Below, one piece after another: positions 8,781-17,813 of a DNA stretch of 64,000 nucleotides (position 1 is the stretch's first letter; each line of letters starts with the position of its first letter). The stretch comes from Micromonospora trifolii (GTDB lineage: Bacteria; Actinomycetota; Actinomycetes; Mycobacteriales; Micromonosporaceae). The translations under genes and the position numbers were made by a program. The notes beneath the pieces were generated by a model that saw only the letters and a list, made by a program, of their open reading frames with translations, was not told the DNA's origin and searched no databases. The DNA is taken from contig NZ_JAKKFD010000044.1 of the NCBI RefSeq assembly GCF_022229005.1, positions 124,001 through 188,000 of the forward strand. The letters are read 5' to 3'.

Positions 8781-9149
8781 TTGTCTCTGCAGAGGAAGGC
8801 CGTCGCTGTAGGCGCCGCTCTGGGCATGACCGCAGCCACACTTGCCGTGGCTGCCCCGGCCAGCGCGGCGTCCAACTACATCTTCAACAGCAGCAAGATC
8901 GGCGTGGGGGTGATCCACGTTCGGGACGGCAACTACACGCGCGGAAACTACGACACGGTCCTCGCCGCAGGCCACCGTACGAGCGAGTTCTGGGCGAACG
9001 CCGCCGGCTACTACATCGGCCCCGGCTACTGCGGTTACGAATGGACCCTCACCGGCGGCAGCTGGCTCCTGACCGACGACAGCCTGGACCCGGGCCAGCA
9101 CTACATTCCCACCACGCAAACCATCCAGGTGTCCGCCGCGCGTTGCTGA
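8781..9149 (+). CDS. Small secreted protein of unknown function
   Basis: A 122-residue protein if translation starts at the TTG at 8781, which has GAGGGAGGA eight bases upstream; an ATG at 8646 would prepend 45 unlikely polar residues. Residues 1-30 are a classical Sec signal peptide (LQRKAVAVGAALGMTAATLA) with an A-S-A cleavage site. The mature part is about 92 residues, rich in Gly, Tyr and Asn, with two cysteines (PGYCGYEW and the C-terminal AARC) that could form a disulphide. I do not recognise the family. Its position after the AfsR-like gene suggests co-regulation. It resembles the size class of actinomycete extracellular peptidase inhibitors and small secreted factors, without a motif to prove it. 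Confidence 0.75.
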   Translation: MSLQRKAVAVGAALGMTAATLAVAAPASAASNYIFNSSKIGVGVIHVRDGNYTRGNYDTVLAAGHRTSEFWANAAGYYIGPGYCGYEWTLTGGSWLLTDDSLDPGQHYIPTTQTIQVSAARC

Positions 9150-9275
9150 CCGGCCGGTGACCACGGAGAGCGCTCGAACCGCGGTGGGGTGTACTTGAAG
9201 GCCCCACCGCGGTGGGCGCCGAACCGACCTGAAGACCAACCGCGTCAGCCAGGCCGGCTCAGCACACCGCTGCGC

Positions 9276-9635
9276 CTACAGGGCCGCCGTGGTCTTGCCC
9301 AGGAAACCGGCGAGTGTGCCGTAGTCGACGTCCTGCCCTTCCGTGATGTCGACGGTCTTGCGCTCACCGTTTCCCATCGACCGCAGGAATCCCTTGACCT
9401 CCGGGATGTCCGTCGCGTTGAAGACCATGAACGAGACCTTGGACTTGGCTACCGCGATGACGGCGGCGTAATGGCCGTTCTTCAAGTAGTGCGGCTTGCC
9501 GTACAGAAGCCGCTCCTCGACACCTGGAACCGTCTCGTCGATCATCGCACGCAGCTTCTCGCACACGTCGATCTGCCACGGCTGCGTCTTGTTGATGTAC
9601 TGGGTGACGTCGTCGTTCACAATTGTCCCCTTCAT
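9276..9635 (-). CDS. DUF1801/YdhG-like protein
   Basis: A 119-residue protein of the DUF1801 type: the motif P-W-Q-I-D-V-C-E-K-L-R near residues 19-29, then VPGVEERLLYGKPHY and a central VSFMVFNATDIPEVKGFL strand. Proteins of this fold have an iron-chaperone/frataxin-like appearance, but their role in actinomycetes is not settled. The ATG at 9635 is preceded by a weak purine run. It lies 62 bases upstream of the DHFR-like gene end at 9698 and is transcribed away from the AfsR cluster. Confidence 0.8.
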   Translation of the reverse strand: MKGTIVNDDVTQYINKTQPWQIDVCEKLRAMIDETVPGVEERLLYGKPHYLKNGHYAAVIAVAKSKVSFMVFNATDIPEVKGFLRSMGNGERKTVDITEGQDVDYGTLAGFLGKTTAAL

Positions 9636-9697
9636 GGTTCGGCAAAAGGCAGGTGCCTAGCGTGCGTGTGGTGGACGAGGGTGGAGTGCCTGCGCTC

Positions 9698-10294
9698 TCA
9701 CCCTTCACCGCCTGGGACCCCGGGCTCCTGACCCCACCCGACGAGCTTCTCCCCGGCCGGAGCGTAGGTCAGCACGACCACTCCCGAGTCAAACGCCTGC
9801 GTGCCGACCAGTCGGAGGACCGCTGGCTCGTCCGAATCCTCGAAGAGCCGCACGCCACCGCCCATCACGACGGGGTAGGTGACCAGGCGCAGTTCGTCGA
9901 CGAGCTCGTTGCGCAGCAACCACCTGACCAGTGAGACGCTGCCGTAGATCAGGATGTCGCCGTTCACCTCCGCCTTCAGCTTGGTGATCGTTTCGGCGAC
10001 GTTGTCGCTGATGACTGTGGTGTTGTTCCACTCGCCCCGGTCCAGCGTCGTGGACACGACGTACTTGGGCATGCTGTTCATCTTGTCAGCGAAGCCCGCC
10101 TCGTCGGTCATGCTCGGCCAGGACGCGGCGAACCCTTCGTAGGTCACCCGGCCGAGCAGCAGCGCGTCGGCGGCGTGCAGTTGCGCCAGCCCGGTCCGCA
10201 TGGAGTCCTCGCTCACGAACTGGAAGGTGAACCGCTGCGGGTCGTCGACGACCCCATCGGCGCTGGTAAAGATGGACAGAACGACACGTCCCAT
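9698..10294 (-). CDS. Dihydrofolate reductase-like (RibD C-terminal) protein
   Basis: A 198-residue protein from the ATG at 10294 (GGGAGA five bases before it). It opens with the strand GRVVLSIFTSADGVVDD typical of the RibD_C/DHFR-like fold, carries LLLGRVTYEGFAASWP, and has the NADPH-site pattern ILIYGSVSLVRWLL followed by ELRLVTYPVVMGGGVRLF. The family reduces dihydrofolate-like or pyrimidine substrates with NADPH; the physiological substrate of these stand-alone actinomycete copies is unknown. A second member lies at 16223. It is divergent from the LuxR-type regulator at 10430. Confidence 0.85.
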   Translation of the reverse strand: MGRVVLSIFTSADGVVDDPQRFTFQFVSEDSMRTGLAQLHAADALLLGRVTYEGFAASWPSMTDEAGFADKMNSMPKYVVSTTLDRGEWNNTTVISDNVAETITKLKAEVNGDILIYGSVSLVRWLLRNELVDELRLVTYPVVMGGGVRLFEDSDEPAVLRLVGTQAFDSGVVVLTYAPAGEKLVGWGQEPGVPGGEG

Positions 10295-10429
10295 GATGTC
10301 TCCCACGTGGCCTCGGTGAACTCGGGTAGAGCCTGTTGCACCGGGGACGGGGCGGGCATCGGTGGCGACCACGCATTGCACCACTCACTGGACCACGCAG
10401 CATTGATCAGCGTCGGCCATGATGGGGCG

Positions 10430-13168
10430 ATGGCCGCCCCGCATCCCGCCCGAGCGTCGAAGCGAGAAATCGAGGTGCTCGTCATGCTCGGCGCGCGCCA
10501 GTCGAACGCCGACATCGCCGGCAGGTTGCACATCTCCGTACGAACCGTGGAGAACCACGTCTCGTCGCTGCTGCGAAAGTACGGCGTCGCCGACCGGAGG
10601 GCGCTCGGCGAGCTCGCCGTACAGGTGCAGGCGGGGGCGCCGGTACCTGGGAGGCTGGCCGGTCTGCCACTGGCGCTCACCACCTTCGTCGGCAGGAGCG
10701 CCGAGCGTGCGCACCTGACGGAGACGCTGCGCGACGCCCGGCTCGTGACCCTCGTCGGAACCGGCGGGATGGGGAAGACTCGGCTTGCGGGCCAGATCGC
10801 CGAGGCGGCGGGACCATTCTTTCCCTCTGGCGGCGCCTTCGTGGACCTCACCGCGGCCCGTGACGGGTACGTCGCACAGGCAGTGGCCGCCGCGCTCGGC
10901 GTCAGCGAGCGACCCCAACAGTCACTAGAGGACGCCGTGGTTGAGCGGCTCGGGGAGAGCCGATCGCTGCTGGTGCTCGACAACTGCGAGCACGTGATCG
11001 ACGCCGTGGCACCGTTCGCCGAGCGGGTGCTGGCCGACTGTCCAGGCACTCGCATCCTGGTCACCAGCCGGGAACGCCTCGGCATCCGAGGGGAACGTGC
11101 GGTGCTGCTGGGCCCGCTGCCGCTGGAGTCCGACGCCGAGCGACTCTTCATCGACCGCGCCACCACCGCGGATCCCAGGTTCGCGGCGGACCCTGCCGTG
11201 GTCGCCAAGCTCTGCGCGCGACTGGACGGCATGCCCCTGGCGATCGAGTTGGCGGCCGCGCGCAGTGCCAGCCTGGGCGAGACCGGGTTGCTGGCCGCGC
11301 TCGATGACCACCTGCGGCTGGTGGCCGGCGGCAGGGGCAGGAACGAGCGGCACCGCTCGCTGCGCGCGGTCATCGGCTGGAGCCACGACCTGCTCGATGA
11401 CGAGGAACAGACACTGTTCAGACGGCTCGCCGTCTTCGCCGGCGCGTTCGACCTCGACGCCGTCGCCGCGGTGAGCTCCGCCGGGAGCCCTCGCGGCGCC
11501 ATCGCCGACGTGCTCGGCAGGCTGGCGGACAAAAGCCTGGTCACTGTGCACCACCGAGGCGCCGCGGCGCTGTGGCGACTGTTGCAGACGGTGCGGGCGT
11601 TCGCCATCGAGCGGCTGGACGCGTCGGGAGAGCTGCCGGAGGTCCAGGCCCGGCACCTGCGCTGGGCGGCGAACGTCGCCACCGAGCTCGAGACAAAGCT
11701 GGACGGCGACGAGTGGTACGAGGAGTTCGACCGCCTCGCCGACGATCTGAGGGAGGCCCTCGCCGTCGCCCCCGAAGGCCCGGGTGAGCTGCCCCACCGA
11801 CTGGCCCGGGCACTGGCACATCTCGCCTACACACGGCGGTTTCTGATGGAATCGCTCGGCCACTACCGGACCGCCGCCGAACGGGCACCCGCCCCGGGCG
11901 AAGCCGCAGCGGACCTGCACGCGGCCGCCGCCGTCGCCCATGCCATCGGCGACGACGGTCAGCGGCCCTTCGACCTGCTGATCGCCGCCGCGAACCTGGC
12001 CCAGTCGGCCGGAGATCGTGCCGCCACGGCCACCGCGCTGGCGCAGGCGGTCACCACTGCGAAGCGGCACCCGGCAGGGTTCGACGGCGAGATTCCGTAC
12101 GAACGACTGCGTGAACTCCTCGACGCGGCGACGTCGGCGGCCGACGGGTCGAGCAACGCCGTGGTGGCAGCCCGCCTCGCCGAGGCAGCGGCCTGGGCCG
12201 CGACCTCCGACCGGCACCAGGCCGACCTGGCACTCCCCGAGGCGGCCGTGGCGGCCGCCCGGGCCACCGATGATCCGGTACTGATCAGCGCGGCTCTGGA
12301 TGCGGTGGCCACCGCCGACCTCGTGGCCGGGCGGGCCGCGGACCTTCGCCGGATCATGGACGAACGGTTGGCTCTGCTGTCTGCGATGCCCCGGCACGAG
12401 CCGAGCGCCGCCCCGGAGATCATCGACACCTACCGGATGGCCCACCTGGCCGCCCTCGGCGTCGGCGACCTGCCGGGCGCTCTGTCGATCGGCCAGCGGA
12501 CCATGGACGACGACCTCGTCGGCAGCTCCTATCATTCGGCCGCACTCCTGCTGACGCCGCTGGTGCTCAGCGGACGCTTCGACGAGGCACTGCGGATGGC
12601 GGGCACCGCATGGGAGGGCTGGCGGCGGGCCGGCCGGCCACGCACCGGCACGATGTCGCCGCCGATGGCCGCTGTCGCCCTCGTCCACGGGCTGCGCGGC
12701 GACGACGAGGGGTACGCGCTGTGGCGCTCCCGAGCAATCGACGTCATCGGCGAGCTACCCCCGCACCCCACGTTCTTGACGATGGTCGACGCGCGGCTCG
12801 CCCTTCACGCCGGCCGGCTGGAGGACGCCCTCGTGCTCGTTCGCCTGGCCTTCAACGGCACCCGCAGCTGGTCTCCGCCCTACGCACAGGCGGTTGGCGC
12901 CGAACTGGCCGTCGTCGCCGGGCTCTCGGACGCTCGGGACCTGCTGTCGGCCGCCGAGCGGCACGAGAGCGCGTGGGTCTCCGCCTGCACCGCCCGCGCC
13001 CGAGGCCGCCTTGACGGCGACACCACAGCTCTCACCGACGCCGTAGCGGGGTGGGAACGCATCGGTGCCCGGTTCGAACGAGCCTGCACGCTCCTGCTGT
13101 TGCCCGATCGTGTCGCCGAGGGCCAGCGAGACCTCGCCGCCCTGGGTGTCGGGGGCCCTGCTCACTGA
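10430..13168 (+). CDS. LuxR-type regulator with N-terminal HTH and STAND ATPase
   Basis: A 912-residue protein if started at the ATG at 10430; the frame is open from 10175 but that part is antisense to the DHFR-like gene. Residues 10-62 are a GerE/LuxR helix-turn-helix (RQSNADIAGRLHISVRTVEN), placed at the N-terminus rather than the usual C-terminus. Walker A is GTGGMGKTRL at about 110, Walker B LLVLDNCEHV at about 181, with sensor TRILVTSRERLG. The C-terminal 500 residues are alpha-helical repeat sequence. This is the COG3903-type predicted ATPase linked to a LuxR head: a signal-gated transcription factor whose ligand is unknown. It is divergent from the DHFR-like gene, which it may control. 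Confidence 0.9.
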   Translation: MAAPHPARASKREIEVLVMLGARQSNADIAGRLHISVRTVENHVSSLLRKYGVADRRALGELAVQVQAGAPVPGRLAGLPLALTTFVGRSAERAHLTETLRDARLVTLVGTGGMGKTRLAGQIAEAAGPFFPSGGAFVDLTAARDGYVAQAVAAALGVSERPQQSLEDAVVERLGESRSLLVLDNCEHVIDAVAPFAERVLADCPGTRILVTSRERLGIRGERAVLLGPLPLESDAERLFIDRATTADPRFAADPAVVAKLCARLDGMPLAIELAAARSASLGETGLLAALDDHLRLVAGGRGRNERHRSLRAVIGWSHDLLDDEEQTLFRRLAVFAGAFDLDAVAAVSSAGSPRGAIADVLGRLADKSLVTVHHRGAAALWRLLQTVRAFAIERLDASGELPEVQARHLRWAANVATELETKLDGDEWYEEFDRLADDLREALAVAPEGPGELPHRLARALAHLAYTRRFLMESLGHYRTAAERAPAPGEAAADLHAAAAVAHAIGDDGQRPFDLLIAAANLAQSAGDRAATATALAQAVTTAKRHPAGFDGEIPYERLRELLDAATSAADGSSNAVVAARLAEAAAWAATSDRHQADLALPEAAVAAARATDDPVLISAALDAVATADLVAGRAADLRRIMDERLALLSAMPRHEPSAAPEIIDTYRMAHLAALGVGDLPGALSIGQRTMDDDLVGSSYHSAALLLTPLVLSGRFDEALRMAGTAWEGWRRAGRPRTGTMSPPMAAVALVHGLRGDDEGYALWRSRAIDVIGELPPHPTFLTMVDARLALHAGRLEDALVLVRLAFNGTRSWSPPYAQAVGAELAVVAGLSDARDLLSAAERHESAWVSACTARARGRLDGDTTALTDAVAGWERIGARFERACTLLLLPDRVAEGQRDLAALGVGGPAH

Positions 13169-13310
13169 AGGCGAGGCTGGCTCGCGACCCTCGACACTCC
13201 GGTTGGTGTTGTTCGCGAGGAACCAGATCCTGACCCCGGCGCACCGTCTACGCCGGCGGCCAACCCGCGAGGCACGACAAGAGCAAGGATGGCGACCGCC
13301 GTCGCCACCA

Positions 13311-14735
13311 TCAGTGGCCGGTCTGCGCACGGACCTCTGCGACCGCGTCGGCAAGGGTTGCCACTCCGTCGGTGATGGAGCGTTCGGTGAGGGTGGCGTA
13401 GCCGAAGATCAGCCCACCCGGTCCGGCGGGGCTCAGTCGGTACCGGGAGACGCCTTGCACGACCAGTCCGCGCCGGGCGGCGGCGGCCACGACCGAGGCC
13501 TCGTCGAGGTCGTGCGGGAGCCAGGTCACGACGTGTTGGCCCGCCGCGACACCGACCGGTTCCAGTTCGGGCAGCCGTGCGCGCAGCGCGGCCAGGAGGG
13601 CGTCGCGACGACGGCGGTAGACCGGGCGCATGCGCCGTAGGTGACGGTCGAACTCGCCGCGGGTGAGGAAGTCGGCGAAGGTGAGTTGGTCGATGACCGG
13701 AGAGCCCCGGTCTGCCCGTAGCTTCGCCGCCGTGATGTCGTCGACCAGGCGTGGCGGCGCAAGCAGCCACCCGAGGCGCAGCCCTGGCGCCAGGGTCTTG
13801 CTCGCGGTGCCGCAGTAGACGACGGTGTCGGGCGCCAGCCCCTGCATGGCGCCGAGGGGCGAGCGGTCGTAGCGGTACTCCGCGTCGTAGTCGTCCTCGA
13901 TCACCACGGCGCCGCGACGCTGCGCCCAGCCGATGACCCGGGCCCGCGCGGTGGCCGACAGGACGCCGCCGGTGGGCCACTGGTGCGAGGGCGTCAGCAC
14001 GACGGCGTCCGCGTCGGCCTGTTCGAGCTCCTCGACGAGAATGCCGTCTGGGCCGACCGGAACCCCGATCACGTCCAGGCCGACGGCGGCCGCGACGAGG
14101 CGGGCGTCGTCGTCCGCGGACGGGTCCTCGACGGCCACCCTGCGGGCGCCGCGCGCCGCGAGCACCTGGAGCAGCAGCGCGACGCCTTGACCGTAGCCAC
14201 TGCAGATCACGACGTTCTCCGGGCGGGCCGATGTGCCGCGGACCCGGCTGAGGTAGTCGATCAGGGCTGCGTGCAGTTCGGGTACGCCACGCCCGTCGAG
14301 GTAGGCGAAGCGTTCGTTCGGCGTGGTGGTGAGGACCGTTCGCACTGAGCGCAGCCAGGCGGCCCGGGGGAATGACGACACGTCGGTGCGGCCGTACCCG
14401 AAATCGATCCGGGCCGCCGGCCGGTCCCCGCCGCGCCGACCAGTCAACGGCGGAACCGGCTCGACCGCGACCTGGGTGTAACCGCCCGCCCGACTGGTGA
14501 GGTAGCCCTCGGCGACGAGTTGCTGGTAGGCCTCGACCACCACGCCGCGGGAGACTCCCAGATCGGCTGCGATGGTGCGGGTGGGCGGCAGGGACGTCCC
14601 CAGACGCCACCGGCCGGCCCGGATGCTGTCCCGGATCGAGGCGGCAATCTGCCGGTGCAGCGGTTCGGCAGCGGACCGGTCGACCTGGATGAGCAGGTCC
14701 TCCGCAGTGCTCGAATTGGTCCTGATTCGGCCCAT
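13311..14735 (-). CDS. MocR-type GntR/aminotransferase-fold regulator
   Basis: A 474-residue PLP-binding transcription factor. Residues 15-85 are a GntR winged helix (PLHRQIAASIRDSIRAGRWR; GVSRGVVVEAYQQLVAEGYL). Residues 110-470 are a fold-type-I aminotransferase domain, with NVVICSGYGQG, VIEDDYDAEYRYD (the Asp that holds the pyridine nitrogen) and YCGTASKTLAPGLRLGWLL, where the Lys of SKTLAP is the Schiff-base lysine. MocR proteins sense PLP or amino compounds and regulate a neighbouring gene. The divergent partner at 14783 is 47 bases away with an inverted repeat between them. Confidence 0.93.
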   Translation of the reverse strand: MGRIRTNSSTAEDLLIQVDRSAAEPLHRQIAASIRDSIRAGRWRLGTSLPPTRTIAADLGVSRGVVVEAYQQLVAEGYLTSRAGGYTQVAVEPVPPLTGRRGGDRPAARIDFGYGRTDVSSFPRAAWLRSVRTVLTTTPNERFAYLDGRGVPELHAALIDYLSRVRGTSARPENVVICSGYGQGVALLLQVLAARGARRVAVEDPSADDDARLVAAAVGLDVIGVPVGPDGILVEELEQADADAVVLTPSHQWPTGGVLSATARARVIGWAQRRGAVVIEDDYDAEYRYDRSPLGAMQGLAPDTVVYCGTASKTLAPGLRLGWLLAPPRLVDDITAAKLRADRGSPVIDQLTFADFLTRGEFDRHLRRMRPVYRRRRDALLAALRARLPELEPVGVAAGQHVVTWLPHDLDEASVVAAAARRGLVVQGVSRYRLSPAGPGGLIFGYATLTERSITDGVATLADAVAEVRAQTGH

Positions 14736-14737
14736 GG

Positions 14738-14764
14738 AATCGGACCTTACCGGGTGTACCGATT
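14738..14764. promoter_or_regulatory. Putative MocR operator
   Basis: AATCGG (14738-14743) and CCGATT (14759-14764) form an inverted repeat, 21 bases centre to centre, in the 47-base gap between the divergent MocR and flavoprotein genes. Two turns of helix between half-sites fits a dimeric GntR-type regulator. Confidence 0.55.
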
Positions 14765-14782
14765 TCCGTCAGGCTCCGAGGT

Positions 14783-16132
14783 ATGACAACTACCAGTCCC
14801 CACTTCGACGGCCGCCTCCTCACCCCGGGTAGTCCGGGTTACGACGCGGCCCGCACCGTCTGGAACGCCATGATCGACCGGCGCCCGCGGATGATCGTCC
14901 AGGCCGCGAGCGTCACCGACGTGGCGGTCGCGGTGCGCCTGGCCCGCGAACTCGACCTGGAGATCGGGGTGCGCAGCGGCGGGCACAACGTGGCCGGCCT
15001 CGCCGTCCCCGCGGACGGCCTGATGATCGACCTGACCCCGTTGAACGGCGTTCGGGTCGACCCGGTCCGGCGACGCGCCCGGGTCCAGGGCGGCGCGCTG
15101 CTCGGCGCACTCGACCGGGCGTCGCAGCCGTACGGCCTCGCCACGACCGCGGGCAACGTCTCGCACACCGGCGTCGGCGGCCTGACCCTCGGCGGCGGCA
15201 TGGGCTGGCTCGCCCGCCAACACGGGTTGGCCTGCGACAACGTCATCTCCTACACGATGGTCACCGCGGACGGGCAGGTGGTGACCGCGAGCCGAAGCGA
15301 GAACCCCGACCTCCACTGGGGCCTGCGCGGCGGGGGCGGCAACTTCGGCATCGTCACCGACTTCGAATTCCACCTGCACCACACCGGGACGCAGACCCTG
15401 GTCGCCGAGTTCGACTTCCGCGCCGAGGACGCCGTACCGGTGCTCGAAGGCTGGCGGGACCTCAACGCCGTCGCGCCGCGGCAGGCGACCTTCACCGCCG
15501 ATGTCCAGAGCACGGCCAGGGGCCCTGTCGCCACAGTCGGCTTCGTATGGGTCGGCGAGCCGGCGCAGGGTCACCGGTTGCTGCCGGCGATGCGCGCGCT
15601 CGGGCGCCCGGTCGCTGAACGGGTCACCACCCCGTCATACCTGGAACTGCAGCAACGCGACGACACCGTCGGCGGCCACGCTTACCGCCGGTACTCCAGC
15701 GCGCACTACCTACGGCGGTTCCCCACCGCCGCGATCGAGGCGTTCCTGCTGCGCGGCGCGTCGGACCTGCACACCGGCGCTCACCTGGCCAACGTCGGCC
15801 TGCAGGCGCACGGCGGCGCCATCGCCGACGTCGCGGACGCCGACGCGGCGTTCAGCTACCGCGGCACCATGTTCGAGTTCGGCGCCGGCTCCCGCTGGAC
15901 CGAGCCATCCGAAGACGACGTGCGGATGGCGGCGGCTCGCAGTGCGGGAGCTGCGCTCGACCCGTACGCCGACGGTGTCTACGTCAACTCGCTCGCCGCC
16001 GACGAGGGGCAACACGGGGTACGCCGCGCATACCCGGCCGCCAAGCTCGCCAGGCTCACCGCACTCAAGACGATCTGGGACCCGCACAACGTGTTCCACC
16101 TCAACCACAACATCCGACCCCACAGTCAGTAG
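14783..16132 (+). CDS. FAD-linked oxidase of the berberine-bridge (BBE) family
   Basis: A 449-residue flavoprotein. The N-terminal PP-loop region carries R-S-G-G-H-N near residue 63, whose His is the usual covalent FAD anchor, followed by NVSHTGVGGLTLGGGMGW. Bicovalent family members have a Cys in the stretch just before VGGLTLGGG; here that place reads NVSHTG, so FAD is probably tethered by the His only. The C-terminal BBE domain ends YPAAKLARLTALKTIWDPHN with the typical K-x-x-[WY]-D-P-x-N-x-F motif. No signal peptide is visible, so the enzyme is likely cytoplasmic, oxidising a sugar, alcohol or natural product. It is divergent from MocR, its probable regulator. Confidence 0.92.
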   Translation: MTTTSPHFDGRLLTPGSPGYDAARTVWNAMIDRRPRMIVQAASVTDVAVAVRLARELDLEIGVRSGGHNVAGLAVPADGLMIDLTPLNGVRVDPVRRRARVQGGALLGALDRASQPYGLATTAGNVSHTGVGGLTLGGGMGWLARQHGLACDNVISYTMVTADGQVVTASRSENPDLHWGLRGGGGNFGIVTDFEFHLHHTGTQTLVAEFDFRAEDAVPVLEGWRDLNAVAPRQATFTADVQSTARGPVATVGFVWVGEPAQGHRLLPAMRALGRPVAERVTTPSYLELQQRDDTVGGHAYRRYSSAHYLRRFPTAAIEAFLLRGASDLHTGAHLANVGLQAHGGAIADVADADAAFSYRGTMFEFGAGSRWTEPSEDDVRMAAARSAGAALDPYADGVYVNSLAADEGQHGVRRAYPAAKLARLTALKTIWDPHNVFHLNHNIRPHSQ

Positions 16133-16222
16133 TCGCAGCGATCCCGGTCGGCACTGGCGTCCGGAGGCCCGATCGTGTGTCAGGGTTCGCGGTGGAATTC
16201 TTCGCGTACCCGATCAGATCCG

Positions 16223-16804
16223 TCATCGGCGCACCCGATAGCGCAGGTGAAGCACCCGGCTGCCCTGAATCACCACGTCCGGGTCCTCCAGCAGGTGTTG
16301 CGCGTGGACCGATCCGAAGTAGCGCTTGCCGGACCCGAACACGACGGGTACGACGTCCATGCGCACCTCGTCGACCAGGCCCGCGGCAAGCACCTGGCCA
16401 CCGACGTCGCCAGCGGCGACCTCCACGATGCGGTCACCCGCGAGCTCCTGCGCCTTGGCCACGGCTGCCTCGACGCCGTCGACGAAGTGAAACGGCGCCT
16501 CGCTGTCCCACCCCTCGGGCTGCGGCCGGTGCGTCACGACGACCGCGTGGTCGACCCCGCCCGGAGGCTTCCCGTCCCAGCCGTCCGTCATGTCGAAGAC
16601 GTGGCGGCCGGCGATCGTGACGCCGATCTGGTCCCAGTAGGCCCGGGTGTAGTCGTAGGACGTCTGCGACACCGTCAACTCGCCGCTCTCGTCCAACGGC
16701 ACGTCCCCGCTGAGCAACCAGTCGAACAGCGGTCCGGGTTGGTCATTCTCGTCCGCGATGAAGCCGTCCACCGACACCGAGCCGTACATGACCACCTTGC
16801 CCAC
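16223..16804 (-). CDS. Dihydrofolate reductase-like (RibD C-terminal) protein
   Basis: A 193-residue protein from a GTG at 16804 with GAGGAGAG upstream. It has the family signature VVMYGSVSVDGFIADENDQP at the start, a TIAGRHVFDMTDGWDGKPP loop, VEVAAGDVGGQVLAAGLVDE near the NADPH site, and MDVVPVVFGSGKRYFG at the end. It is a distant paralogue of the protein at 9698. The substrate is unknown; these small reductases are often next to regulators, here an AraC-type gene 66 bases upstream on the same strand. Confidence 0.88.
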   Translation of the reverse strand: MGKVVMYGSVSVDGFIADENDQPGPLFDWLLSGDVPLDESGELTVSQTSYDYTRAYWDQIGVTIAGRHVFDMTDGWDGKPPGGVDHAVVVTHRPQPEGWDSEAPFHFVDGVEAAVAKAQELAGDRIVEVAAGDVGGQVLAAGLVDEVRMDVVPVVFGSGKRYFGSVHAQHLLEDPDVVIQGSRVLHLRYRVRR

Positions 16805-16870
16805 GGGGCTCTCCTCTGCTTGGGGGAGCCCCCAAATTAGCGTGTCGGGTGCTGTCGCTCTTGTACGAAA

Positions 16871-17713
16871 TCAATCGGCCGGCAGCGGCCAACTGTCCAG
16901 CACGTGGCCGGGATGTTCGCGCAGGAACCGCCGGCGGACTTCGAGGTACCGGGTTGGCGTGAGCCCGGTGAACGCCCGGAACTCGTGGCCGAAGTGGGCC
17001 TGGTCGAAGTAGCCTGCGCCAGCGGCGAGGTCGCCCCAGTCGATCGGTCCGGCGGGGTCGATCGAGAGCACGGTGGCCGCGAAGCGGTAGGTGCGAGCCA
17101 GCCGCTTCGGCGTGACGCCGATGAGCTCCTTGAACCGCTGTGCCAGGTGAGTGCTGCTGACACCGGCTGAAGCCCTCAAGTCGCCGATCGCGAGCGCTCC
17201 GCTGGTCGCCGCGATGACGCTGCCCGCATGGCGGACCAGGCCCAGACCCGCGGTCTCGCGCAGCCGTCGCGTCAGCTCCTCCTCGAGCAGCGTCAGCATC
17301 TCGTACGGCCCGGCCGCCGTCGCCAGCCGGTCCCGCAGCTCAGCGATCGCGGGCCGACCCCAAACCTGCTCCACCGTCACCGGCCGGTCACACAGCTCCG
17401 CCGCGGGCATCGGCAGGAACGGCGCCAGCCCCCACGGCTTGAAGTGCACGCCGACGGACCGGGTCCAGAGTGGGTAGCCGAACTCCCACGCGCGGGTGGG
17501 CATGGTGACCACGCAGCCGTCGGCGTACTCGGCCGCCTCGATGTCGGTGCCGGCGCGGATGCGGAACGGCGCACCGAGGTTGACGATGAGCAACGCCGAC
17601 GGCGGCGGCAGCGTCAACCGGGCGTACGGCGGCGCACCCTCCAGGTAGTAGAGGTCGTCGATCAGCCCGTCCAGCGGCGGTCGCGGCACTCTGGACACGT
17701 ACTCCACGGCCAC
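16871..17713 (-). CDS. AraC-family transcriptional regulator
   Basis: About 280 residues from the GTG at 17713 (or 278 from the GTG at 17707); the frame is open further upstream but that part looks non-coding. The N-terminal 170 residues are a DUF6597-like sensing domain (PLDGLIDDLYYLEGAPPYAR; SVGVHFKPWGLAPFLPMPA). Residues 180-270 are the double HTH of AraC proteins (SAGVSSTHLAQRFKELIGVT, then AGAGYFDQAHFGHEFRAFTG). It lies on the same strand just upstream of the DHFR-like gene at 16223 and may control it. Confidence 0.9.
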   Translation of the reverse strand: MAVEYVSRVPRPPLDGLIDDLYYLEGAPPYARLTLPPPSALLIVNLGAPFRIRAGTDIEAAEYADGCVVTMPTRAWEFGYPLWTRSVGVHFKPWGLAPFLPMPAAELCDRPVTVEQVWGRPAIAELRDRLATAAGPYEMLTLLEEELTRRLRETAGLGLVRHAGSVIAATSGALAIGDLRASAGVSSTHLAQRFKELIGVTPKRLARTYRFAATVLSIDPAGPIDWGDLAAGAGYFDQAHFGHEFRAFTGLTPTRYLEVRRRFLREHPGHVLDSWPLPAD

Positions 17714-17813
17714 AGTATCGCCGGCTCCACGACCGGGATGGTCCAGCCACGCTGCTCCGCCCGCACCGGGGAATTGAGCCGCACTCCTGTCGTCCCGGCA
17801 GACATGGTCAAGC

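Noticed and set aside
10925..12688. A 587-codon minus-strand open frame inside the LuxR-type regulator
   Set aside because: It is antisense to a well-supported gene, has Arg/Gly/Gln-rich composition typical of GC-rich shadow frames, and no ribosome-binding site or motif.
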